Shown here: in pieces, positions 1 through 5,647 of the stretch | How positions within the stretch are numbered: position 1 is the stretch's first letter | Layout of the letters: every line of letters begins with the position of its first letter | NCBI GenBank assembly: GCA_030625905.1 | Contig: DAOUQA010000121.1 | Span: 1 to 6,290, forward strand | DNA length: 6,290 bases | Origin: Kiritimatiellales bacterium | GTDB taxonomy: Bacteria; Verrucomicrobiota; Kiritimatiellia; Kiritimatiellales; Pontiellaceae | Direction of reading: 5' to 3' | Notes under the pieces: generated by a model | What the model saw: only the letters and a program-made list of their open reading frames with translations | What the model was told of the DNA's origin: nothing | Databases searched by the model: none | Made by a program: the position numbers and the translations under genes

Positions 1-370
1 TATTCCTGCCGGGAGCGATGTCGCCGACGATGGCCAGCATGAAAACCCGGACCTTGAAATGCCGCTGGTGTTCATCAATCCAAAAATCACCGGGCACACG
101 GACGATGTACAGGTGGGGCAGGAGGGCTGCCTGAGTTTTCCCGAAATCTTCGCCAACGTGGAGCGGTGGCACGAAATCGATGCCGAATACATCGACCTCG
201 AAGGCCATCCGCAGACTGTTCACGCCAAGGGCTTGCTCGCCCGTGCCATCCAGCACGAGCTCGATCACCTTAACGGCATCCTGCTGGTCGATCGCATGTC
301 GCACGTCAAGAAGATTGCCATCGGCGGCAAGCTCAAGCGCCTCGCCAAACAAACCAAACAAGCATTATAA
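1..370 (+). CDS. def: Peptide deformylase, C-terminal part (5' end outside window)
   Basis: Peptide deformylase removes the formyl group from the initiator methionine of nascent proteins in the cytoplasm, using a metal ion held by one Cys and two His. The reading frame is open from base 2 and ends with TAA at 368-370, giving 122 visible residues. Family proteins are usually about 165-190 residues, so roughly the first 50, including the GxGxAAxQ motif, lie upstream of the window. Two of the three signature motifs are present: EGCLS at bases 122-136, which supplies the metal-binding Cys, and HELDH at 254-268, which supplies two His ligands and the catalytic Glu. A Lys/Arg-rich tail follows (KKIAIGGKLKRLAKQTKQ). 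The ATG at base 59 is internal, because the residues before it (IPAGSDVADDGQHENPDLE) read as family sequence. The gene downstream lies in the same direction after a 72-base spacer that holds an inverted repeat. The assignment is secure. Confidence 0.95.
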   Translation, partial: IPAGSDVADDGQHENPDLEMPLVFINPKITGHTDDVQVGQEGCLSFPEIFANVERWHEIDAEYIDLEGHPQTVHAKGLLARAIQHELDHLNGILLVDRMSHVKKIAIGGKLKRLAKQTKQAL

Positions 371-375
371 TTCAT

Positions 376-434
376 CCACAGATTTTCACAGATTTCTTTA
401 ATGAATAATCTGCGTACATCTGTGTAATCTGTGG
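376..434. repeat. Inverted repeat of ATCTGTG-type units between def and the NAGS-like gene
   Basis: CCACAGATT (376-384) pairs with AATCTGTGG (426-434), and CACAGAT (387-393) pairs with ATCTGTG (418-424). The two stems are separated by a small internal loop. A further related unit, AATCTGCG (407-414), lies in the loop region. It therefore looks like a cluster of related units in both orientations rather than a simple terminator, and there is no T-run after the stem. The GTG at 431 falls inside the right arm, which argues against it being a gene start. From memory, spacers with this wording recur in many copies in several bacterial genomes; copy number cannot be judged here. It could still act as a 3' processing or stability hairpin for the def transcript. 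Confidence 0.75.
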
Positions 435-442
435 AAGTTAAG

Positions 443-1528
443 ATGATCACACTAAATAAAACGATACGGCTGTTTCTCGATGGCATCGGGCGGCGGGAGG
501 AATACGAGTTCTACCTCGACAAGTTCCAGTCCGACCATTCCGCCTGCTTTGCCTTACTGTGCCCGGATCTTGGAAGTATTGAGACCGGCGCCGAGGTGCT
601 GGCGTTCGATCTCCATTTCCTGCTGCGGCTCGAACTTGTTCCCGCTATCCTGCTTTGCGGCGGCGATGCCGCAAGGATGCAGGCCGCGCTGGCGGTCGAA
701 CCGATTTTCGATTTTTATCCGGTGGATGCCGGTTCGCTGGCTTCCTTCATCGGGCAGGCGCACGCCGCCGAAAAGGTTCCGGTGCTGGTGGCCGAAGGCA
801 TGGAATTGGAGGGTACCCTGCTTCAACTTTTGCCCGAAACGGCCAAGCGCGTCCATTTTATCCGTGCGGCGGGCGGGCTGAAAAGCGCTTCCGGCGAACT
901 GTTGCCCTACCTCTACACCCACAAGGAAAGCCTCCAGCCCTTGGAAAACCTGGAGTTCGATTTCACCGCCCTTGGAAAAAAACTGCTCGAAGAGCGGCCG
1001 GGCGTCCACCTCTCTGTCACGTCGCCCATAAACCTACTGCAGGAAATCTTCACCGTCAAAGGCGCGGGCACGCTGTTTCGCAAGGGGAGCGAGATTCAGC
1101 ATTTCCGGGGGATGGAAAATGTCGACCGCGTCCGCCTGAAGAATCTATTTGAAGCGAGCTTTGGCAAAAAGCTGGCCGATGAGGCCTTTTTGGAAAATAT
1201 CGCCCATTCCTATATTGAAAAGGAGTATCGCGGTGCGGTGCTGCTTGAAGAGCATCCCGCCGGACACTACCTCTCCAAATTTGCCGTTGGTCAGGAAGCA
1301 CGTGGCGAGGGTGTGGCGATGGAGCTATGGCGCGAGGTTTGCGGGAAACACGAAGCCCTCTTCTGGCGCTCCAATGCCGCAAACCCCTTCAACTCGTGGT
1401 ACGACAAGCAGGCCGATGGCCATCACTGCTACGGGAAATGGCAAATCTTTTGGCGCGGCGTCTCCGCCGATGCCATTTCCAGCATCGTTGAGTTTTGCTG
1501 TTCGCGCGATGAGGATTTTGTTCCCTAG
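443..1528 (+). CDS. N-acetylglutamate synthase-like protein (degenerate amino-acid-kinase domain + NAT domain)
   Basis: The likely role is acetyl-CoA-dependent acetylation of glutamate, the first step of arginine synthesis. From ATG 443 the protein has 361 residues. Residues about 1-210 resemble a shortened amino-acid-kinase fold, with a hydrophobic strand plus GG (PAILLCGG, 67-74) and GAGTLFRKG (207-215) at the place where the kinase family has G(A/S)GT. I do not see the N-terminal catalytic Lys-Gly-Gly motif of a true N-acetylglutamate kinase. Residues about 216-361 form an acetyltransferase (NAT) domain, with YLSKFAVGQEARGEGVAMEL (276-295) carrying the acetyl-CoA loop and FWRSNAANPFNSWYDKQADG (307-326), very like the FWRSR..NP.N.WYF...DG signature of vertebrate and Xanthomonas-type synthases. 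Those relatives are longer (roughly 430-530 residues), so the kinase half is trimmed. ATG 443 is preferred over GTG 431 because GGAAG lies 5 bases before it and GTG 431 sits in the repeat. No other arg gene is visible. A generic GNAT function is the alternative. Confidence 0.8.
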   Translation: MITLNKTIRLFLDGIGRREEYEFYLDKFQSDHSACFALLCPDLGSIETGAEVLAFDLHFLLRLELVPAILLCGGDAARMQAALAVEPIFDFYPVDAGSLASFIGQAHAAEKVPVLVAEGMELEGTLLQLLPETAKRVHFIRAAGGLKSASGELLPYLYTHKESLQPLENLEFDFTALGKKLLEERPGVHLSVTSPINLLQEIFTVKGAGTLFRKGSEIQHFRGMENVDRVRLKNLFEASFGKKLADEAFLENIAHSYIEKEYRGAVLLEEHPAGHYLSKFAVGQEARGEGVAMELWREVCGKHEALFWRSNAANPFNSWYDKQADGHHCYGKWQIFWRGVSADAISSIVEFCCSRDEDFVP

Positions 1529-1553
1529 AGCATTTTAAGCAATAACGTAGACC

Positions 1554-1640
1554 GGAGCCGTGTACGAAGTCCGTACGCACGGTTCCGAGAGAGGAACAAG
1601 GCTGAGCTTGATCCCCCCTCTCAGCCTTGTCCTACTCGAT
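1554..1640 (+). mobile_element. Orphan group II intron 3' end: domains V and VI
   Basis: Domain V: GAGCCGTG (1555-1562) pairs with CACGGTTC (1578-1585), TACG (1563-1566) pairs with CGTA (1572-1575) around a small loop, and a two-base CG bulge (1576-1577) sits on the 3' side, as in the family. The AGC catalytic triad is at 1556-1558. Domain VI: ACAAGGCTGAG (1596-1606) pairs perfectly with CTCAGCCTTGT (1620-1630). The lower stem GAG-A-GG (1589-1594) pairs with CC-T / CTC, leaving A1634 unpaired. That A is the seventh base from the expected 3' end, the position of the branch-point adenosine, and the sequence ends CTCGAT, matching the AY intron terminus. No reverse transcriptase/maturase and no domains I-III occur upstream: a non-intron gene stops only 26 bases before. 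This is therefore a fragment, unable to splice alone. The domain VI hairpin might now serve as a 3' end for the upstream mRNA. Confidence 0.85.
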
Positions 1641-1753
1641 TTTCTCCTGAACCTTTTTTTAGGTCTACAATGAACGAATTAACGGGTATCTTGTCCCAAA
1701 CAATATATTACATTCCGCTTTATGCGGGTTAACCGATCCTGAAGGAGGATATA

Positions 1754-2257
1754 ATGAAGAAGTGGTTGATCATGTTGGCTGGAGTAGCGCTGTTTATTAG
1801 CGGTTGCAGAGTAGAGGTGGAGGAAGAGGCTCCACCAAGTGCTGAAGGAAGCCAAGAGCAGGTTGAGCATGACGGGTGGAATACTGACTTTGAAGGAGCC
1901 AAGGCCACGGCCAAGGCCGAAGGAAAGTACATGCTGATTGATTTCAGTGGTTCCGACTGGTGTGGATGGTGCGTCAAGCTCGACAAGGAAGTCTTCTCCC
2001 AGAACATATTCAAGGCATACGCCGAGGGAAATCTGGTTTTGATGCTGGCGGACTTCCCGCGTGATAAATCCAATCAAAGTGTCGGCGTGCAAAAGCAGAA
2101 TCAGGCTTTGGCGGAACAATTTGGTATCCAAGGGTTCCCGACGGTCTATATTCTTGATCCCGACGGAACCCCGGTTGACAAAACCGGCTATCAGGCCGGA
2201 GGTCCCGGAGCCTACGTCGAATACATCAAGAAGGTTATTGCCGGCGCGAAGAAATAG
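1754..2257 (+). CDS. Thioredoxin-like lipoprotein with WCGWC centre
   Basis: This is a 167-residue exported thiol-disulfide protein of the thioredoxin fold (Thioredoxin_7/DsbD-gamma-like). The signal peptide MKKWLIMLAGVALFISGC has a lipobox ISGC, so Cys18 should be lipidated and the protein anchored in a membrane facing the periplasm. An acidic linker (VEVEEEAPPSAEGSQEQVEH, 20-39) leads to the fold. FSGSDWCGWCVKL holds the redox pair Cys70 and Cys73, and GFPTVYILDPDG (127-138) holds the cis-proline Pro129. The start is certain: AAGGAGG (1742-1748) lies 5 bases before the ATG. The upstream spacer contains a -10-like TACAAT (1666-1671) without a convincing -35 and a small hairpin CCGC-TTTAT-GCGG (1715-1727). 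A strong terminator follows 20 bases after the stop, so the gene is probably monocistronic. The substrate is unknown. Such proteins act in disulfide reduction or isomerisation, or in cytochrome maturation; nothing nearby decides between these. Confidence 0.9.
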   Translation: MKKWLIMLAGVALFISGCRVEVEEEAPPSAEGSQEQVEHDGWNTDFEGAKATAKAEGKYMLIDFSGSDWCGWCVKLDKEVFSQNIFKAYAEGNLVLMLADFPRDKSNQSVGVQKQNQALAEQFGIQGFPTVYILDPDGTPVDKTGYQAGGPGAYVEYIKKVIAGAKK

Positions 2258-2276
2258 ATTCCAGACTCCGGAAATG

Positions 2277-2307
2277 AAAAAGGCCATCCATGCGGGTGGT
2301 CTTTTTT
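2277..2307 (+). terminator. Rho-independent terminator of the thioredoxin-like gene
   Basis: GGCCATCC (2282-2289), loop ATGC and GGGTGGTC (2294-2301) form an 8-bp stem with two G-T pairs. It is preceded by an A-run (2277-2281) and followed by six T (2302-2307). It lies 20 bases after the stop codon at 2257. Confidence 0.88.
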
Positions 2308-2317
2308 ATTGGATGTG

Positions 2318-2380
2318 GGGCAGGCTTTTCACGTGACCACGTTGGCACGTGGATCGTAACTCTCGTGGCCAGCCTTGCCC
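2318..2380. repeat. Nested stem-loop region in the convergent spacer
   Basis: GGGCAGGCT (2318-2326) pairs with AGCCTTGCCC (2371-2380) with one bulged base. Inside it, CCACGT (2337-2342), loop TGGC and ACGTGG (2347-2352) form a perfect hairpin, and CACGTG (2330-2335) is itself a palindrome. It lies between the thioredoxin terminator and the larger palindrome. There is no start codon with a ribosome site and no T-run. It may be part of the same intergenic element as 2414-2464. Its function is unknown. Confidence 0.55.
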
Positions 2381-2413
2381 ATGGCGGGCGCGGGTTCCTG
2401 CGGAATGAGAAGT

Positions 2414-2464
2414 GCAGGCGAGCCGCCTGCGGTACGGATGCTGTATCGCAGGCGGCTCGCCTGC
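2414..2464. repeat. Large nested palindrome (22-bp arms, 7-base loop)
   Basis: Bases 2414-2435 pair with 2443-2464 over 22 positions (one G-T pair) around the loop GGATGCT (2436-2442). The outer 17 bases of each arm (2414-2430 and 2448-2464) are exact reverse complements. Each of these 17-base arms is also a palindrome by itself, GCAGGCG-AGC-CGCCTGC on the left, so the site can form one long hairpin or two short ones side by side. It has no T-run and lies between two true terminators that already serve the flanking genes, so it is not needed for termination. It resembles a dispersed REP-like element. The number of copies elsewhere cannot be known from this window. Confidence 0.85.
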
Positions 2465-2481
2465 TTGTTGCCCTTGAATAC

Positions 2482-2512
2482 AAAAAAGCCGCCCGGCGAC
2501 CGGACGGCTTTT
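2482..2512 (-). terminator. Rho-independent terminator of fusA
   Basis: Read on the minus strand, AAAAGCCG then CCGG-loop-CCGG then CGGCTTTT form a stem (2484-2512) with one mismatch, followed by a T-run complementary to 2482-2487. It begins 22 bases after the fusA stop codon at 2534. On the plus strand only four T follow the stem, so the minus orientation is preferred. Confidence 0.85.
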
Positions 2513-2533
2513 GCGTTTCCCCGATGGGAAGAA

Positions 2534-4618
2534 CTACCTGATCTTGCCTTCTTCGCGACGATTCTTGATCACCTCTTCGGCGATCGAGAACGGCACGGCC
2601 TCGTAGTGCTCGAAGGTCATCGAGAACGATGCGCGACCCTGCGTGAGGGAGCGGATCGTGTTGGAGTAGCCAAACATTTCGCTCAGCGGAACCATGCCCT
2701 TGATGATTTTCATGCCGCCACGCTCATCCATGGACTCAATACGTCCGCGGCGCTGCGCGATGGTGCTGTTGCACGCACCCATGAATTCATCCGGGGTGGT
2801 GATCTCGATGCTCATGATTGGTTCTAGCAACTGGGGGTTGCCTTTCATGAAGAGTTCCTTGAAGCACTGGCGTCCGGCAATCTGGAAGGCGAAGTCGGAG
2901 GAGTCGACTTCGTGGTAGGATCCGTCGGTCAGGGTAACCGTCATATCCACTACGGGGTAGCCGGCAAATGGGCCGGCTTCCAGCGCCTGAATGACGCCTT
3001 TTTCGACAGATGGGATGTATTCGGTGGGGATGCGTCCACCAACGACCTTGTTGATGAACTCGAAGCCATCGCCCGGTTTTCCCGGAGAAACGCTCATGAC
3101 CACATGGCCATACTGGCCGCGACCACCGGACTGCTTGGAGTGCTTATAGGGACCGTTGGCCGGCGAGGTTGCGGTTTCGCGGTAGGCCACTTCCGGGCGA
3201 CCCACTTCAGCCACGACGCTAAATTCGCGGCGCAGGCGATCCACAATGATTTCGAGGTGAAGCTCGCCCATTCCCGAAATAATGGTTTCGGAGGTTTCGT
3301 GGTCGAATGCAACCGTGAAGGTCGGATCTTCGTCCGCCAGGCGGTGCAGGGCTTCACCCAGCTTTTCATTGTCGGCCTGACTTTCCGGCTTGATGGAAAT
3401 GCTGATTACCGGTGCCGGGAAGTCCATGGATTCTAGATGGATTTCGTCTTCCCGGGTGCAAAGGGTATCGCCGGTTTTGGTTTCGGCAAGACCCGCCACG
3501 GCAACAATGTCGCCGGCCACGGCCATATCGAGGGCTTCCTGGCGGTTGGAGTGCATGCGGAGCAGACGGCCAATGCGCTGCTTCTTTTGCTGGGAGGAGT
3601 TCCAGATATTTTCGCCTGATTTAAGGGTGCCGGAGTAGATGCGCAGATAGGTCAGCTTGCCCATGTGCTTATCGGACATGATCTTGAACGCCAAGGCGGA
3701 GAAGACTTCATCGTCGTCAACCTTGCGCTGGTTGTCCGGATTCTTAGTGCAGATGATCGCCGGGATTTCGTTCGGAGCGGGAAGAATCTTGATGACGCCG
3801 TCGAGAACCTGCTGAACGCCTTTGTTCTTGAAGGCGGAACCGCAGTAGACCGGAACAACCAGGCGGGCGCAGGTGGCCTTGCGCAGGATGCCCCAGATTT
3901 CGTCTTCGGACAGGTCGCCTTTATCGAAATACTTCTCGAGCAGCTCTTCGTCCATTTCGGCGCATTTTTCAACGAGGTTTTTGCGCCACTCCTTGGCGGT
4001 ATCGAGGAGGTCGGCCGGGATCTCCTCTTCGTCCCATTCAGCCCCCTTGGACTCTTCCTTGAAGATGAGGGCCTTCATGGTGATCAGGTCGATTACGCCG
4101 ATAAAATTTTCGGAAGCGCCGATCGGAATAACCACTGGAACGGCGTTGGCACCGAGCATGTTCTGGATGCCCTCCACCACGCCGAAGAAGTCGGCACCGA
4201 TACGGTCCATCTTGTTGACGAAGGCGATCTTCGGCACTTCGTAGCGCTCGGACTGGTGCCACACGGTTTCAGATTGGGGCTGGACACCGCCGACGGCGCA
4301 GTAGAGGGCGATTGCGCCGTCAAGTACGCGCAGGGCACGTTCCACTTCCATCGTGAAGTCCACGTGGCCGGGGGTGTCGATGATCGAGATCATGTGGTCT
4401 TTCCACATGCAGGTGGTTGCTGCGGAGGTAATCGTGATGCCGCGTTCCTGTTCCTGTTCCATCCAGTCCATCGTGGCGGCGCCGTCATGAACCTCGCCGA
4501 TCTTGTGCGAACGACCCGTATAATAAAGGATGCGTTCAGACACGGTGGTCTTTCCGGCATCGATGTGTGCCATGATTCCGATGTTGCGGACGTTTTCTAA
4601 AGGGACTTCTCTGGCCAT
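2534..4618 (-). CDS. fusA: Translation elongation factor G
   Basis: EF-G is the cytoplasmic GTPase that moves tRNA and mRNA through the ribosome after each peptide bond and helps recycle ribosomes. The 694-residue protein is full length (E. coli about 704). The G-domain motifs are in order: AHIDAGKT (17-24), RGITI (59-63, switch I), DTPGH (81-85) and NKMD (135-138), with GSAF later as G5. The domain IV signature GGRGQYGHV and the C-terminal TQGRASFSMTFEHYEAVP are present, so all five domains are there and no key residue is missing. The start is well placed: on the minus strand GAGGA (complement of 4625-4629) lies 6 bases before the ATG. The stop is TAG at 2534-2536. It stands alone, with its own terminator, convergent to the thioredoxin-like gene and divergent from tatD. 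In many bacteria fusA lies between rpsG and tuf, which are absent here. A second fusA copy elsewhere is possible. Confidence 0.97.
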   Translation of the reverse strand: MAREVPLENVRNIGIMAHIDAGKTTVSERILYYTGRSHKIGEVHDGAATMDWMEQEQERGITITSAATTCMWKDHMISIIDTPGHVDFTMEVERALRVLDGAIALYCAVGGVQPQSETVWHQSERYEVPKIAFVNKMDRIGADFFGVVEGIQNMLGANAVPVVIPIGASENFIGVIDLITMKALIFKEESKGAEWDEEEIPADLLDTAKEWRKNLVEKCAEMDEELLEKYFDKGDLSEDEIWGILRKATCARLVVPVYCGSAFKNKGVQQVLDGVIKILPAPNEIPAIICTKNPDNQRKVDDDEVFSALAFKIMSDKHMGKLTYLRIYSGTLKSGENIWNSSQQKKQRIGRLLRMHSNRQEALDMAVAGDIVAVAGLAETKTGDTLCTREDEIHLESMDFPAPVISISIKPESQADNEKLGEALHRLADEDPTFTVAFDHETSETIISGMGELHLEIIVDRLRREFSVVAEVGRPEVAYRETATSPANGPYKHSKQSGGRGQYGHVVMSVSPGKPGDGFEFINKVVGGRIPTEYIPSVEKGVIQALEAGPFAGYPVVDMTVTLTDGSYHEVDSSDFAFQIAGRQCFKELFMKGNPQLLEPIMSIEITTPDEFMGACNSTIAQRRGRIESMDERGGMKIIKGMVPLSEMFGYSNTIRSLTQGRASFSMTFEHYEAVPFSIAEEVIKNRREEGKIR

Positions 4619-4663
4619 TGGTTTTCCTCGTAAATCTTATTCTTCATTTTCCTGAAGGCGCGC

Positions 4664-4692
4664 AATATGCCGATAGGACTAGGCTACTGCAA
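4664..4692 (-). promoter_or_regulatory. Weak candidate promoter for fusA
   Basis: On the minus strand TTGCAG (complement of 4687-4692) and CATATT (complement of 4664-4669) are separated by exactly 17 bases. They match the sigma-70 consensus at 3 of 6 and 4 of 6 positions. It would give a leader of about 40 bases before the fusA start. The spacing is good but the boxes are poor, so this is only a candidate. No equally good candidate was seen for tatD on the other strand. Confidence 0.25.
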
Positions 4693-4786
4693 GGCATAAT
4701 TCGTTAAAAGTAAGGATCTATGAGGAAGGAATTTTGATAGATAAATCTCGCCCAAAGGATTAAGATTTCGGTTTACTCCACTCACT

Positions 4787-5647
4787 ATGTTTATCGATAC
4801 ACACGTGCATTTCGACCGTTTCGTGAAGGAGGGAACCTTTTTGGGGCTTCTGGAGCATGCCCGGGAGGCGAACGTGTTGGAGATGGTGGCCATCGGTGGA
4901 AACGCTCTGGCCAATGCGCTTTCACTGAAGCTGGCGAAGGAGTATCCGGGGCGTATCTTCGGTTGCGTGGGCTACGACCGCGACGAGGCCTTGGCGCGGC
5001 GAATCTGTGGAGATTCGCCGCTTGAACCGCAGAATGAGGAACAAGGCATATCGAATTCCGAAGGCGGGGAGCATCTAGGAGGCATTGATTTTGCGCTGTT
5101 GCGCAGGCAGGTGGCCGATCCGCTGGTAAAGGCGGTCGGCGAAACGGGGCTCGACTATTTCTACACCGCCGAAACGGCCACCGAGCAGAAAAAACTGTTT
5201 GCCGAGCACTGCGCCCTAGCCGCGGAATTTGGAAAGCCGATCGTGATCCATACGCGCGATGCAGACGAAGATACCATTGCCATCCTTCGGGAGTTTTCCA
5301 ATGCATGGAAGGGCGATCCGGCACGGTTGGGCGTGTTGCACTGTTTTACGCGCGATACCGCATTTGCCCGGCAGATCCTCGATCTGGGTTTGATGGTCAG
5401 CTTTAGCGGCATCGTCACCTTTGCCAATGCCGACCCGTTGCGCGAGGTGGTGGAATATGTGCCGGACGACCGTTTGCTGATCGAAACCGATTCGCCCTAT
5501 CTTGCCCCGGTTCCCATGCGCGGGAAGCGCAACGAGCCGGCGTTTGTGGTTCATGTGGCTAAACAGCTTGCGGAACTGAAGGGCTGTTCGCTAGACTCCA
5601 TCGCAAATCTAACTGCGAGAAACGCGCGAACCCTGTTTGCGCTTTAG
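4787..5647 (+). CDS. TatD-family metal-dependent hydrolase (putative DNase)
   Basis: A 286-residue TIM-barrel metallohydrolase of the TatD/YcfH/YjjV family. Characterised members are cytoplasmic nucleases or D-aminoacyl-tRNA deacylase-like enzymes; the substrate here is not shown. The metal ligands are all in place: DTHVH (His6, His8), GETGLDY (118-124, Glu119), IHTRDA (154-159, His155), HCF (185-187, His185) and ETDSPYLAP (233-241, Asp235). The start is fixed by family, since DTHxH always lies at the very N-terminus. No Shine-Dalgarno sequence is seen in the 15 bases before the ATG, unlike every other complete gene here. Two oddities: the usual G(I/V)HPH after the second strand reads CVGYDRDEA (60-68), and residues about 71-97 appear to be extra sequence beginning with a perfect hairpin in the DNA. 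His8 to Glu119 spans 111 residues, more than the 80-90 I expect. The gene is divergent from fusA. Confidence 0.93.
   Translation: MFIDTHVHFDRFVKEGTFLGLLEHAREANVLEMVAIGGNALANALSLKLAKEYPGRIFGCVGYDRDEALARRICGDSPLEPQNEEQGISNSEGGEHLGGIDFALLRRQVADPLVKAVGETGLDYFYTAETATEQKKLFAEHCALAAEFGKPIVIHTRDADEDTIAILREFSNAWKGDPARLGVLHCFTRDTAFARQILDLGLMVSFSGIVTFANADPLREVVEYVPDDRLLIETDSPYLAPVPMRGKRNEPAFVVHVAKQLAELKGCSLDSIANLTARNARTLFAL
4996..5077. repeat. Putative in-frame insertion in tatD with 11-bp perfect hairpin
   Basis: GCGGCGAATCT (4996-5006), loop GTGG and AGATTCGCCGC (5011-5021) form a perfect 11-bp stem inside the coding sequence. The bases that follow, to about 5077, encode a polar segment (ICGDSPLEPQNEEQGISNSE, 73-92, then GGEHL) between two conserved family regions. 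The length is about 27 codons, close to the excess seen between the His8 and Glu119 ligands, and the frame is kept. From memory, peptides reading like NEEQGISN turn up where intergenic repeat text is translated. The hairpin is observed; the insertion origin is inference, and the right-hand boundary is a guess. Confidence 0.5.

Noticed and set aside
554..1009. Minus-strand frame of 151 codons inside the NAGS-like gene
   Set aside because: It is a shadow of the plus-strand gene, which has clear domain signatures. It has no recognisable motifs.
1596..1630. Hairpin after the NAGS-like gene read as a simple rho-independent terminator
   Set aside because: No T-run follows directly. The preceding domain V structure, the bulged A1634 and the CTCGAT end fit group II intron domain VI better, though a terminator-like use is not excluded.
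1670..1732. 20-codon frame (MNELTGILSQTIYYIPLYAG) just before the thioredoxin-like gene, a possible leader peptide
   Set aside because: No convincing ribosome site, no run of regulatory codons and no attenuator-like hairpin pair before 1754. The length is within chance.
1679..2287. Open frame of 202 codons on the minus strand over the thioredoxin-like gene
   Set aside because: The plus strand has a perfect ribosome site, signal peptide, WCGWC motif and cis-proline. The minus frame also runs into the terminator region and has no family features.
2290..2827. Plus-strand frames of 83 and 150 codons through the convergent spacer
   Set aside because: They read through palindromes and the fusA terminator or into antisense fusA, with no ribosome site. 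They are open only because the repeats lack stop codons.
3665..4600. Open frame of 311 codons on the plus strand, antisense to fusA
   Set aside because: It lies wholly inside fusA, which has all EF-G motifs. Its product shows no recognisable family, and long antisense frames are common opposite GC-biased conserved genes.
5002..5011. Ten-base match AATCTGTGGA between the tatD insertion and the spacer repeat (426-435)
   Set aside because: Several ten-base matches are expected by chance in a window of this size, so it does not show a shared origin.
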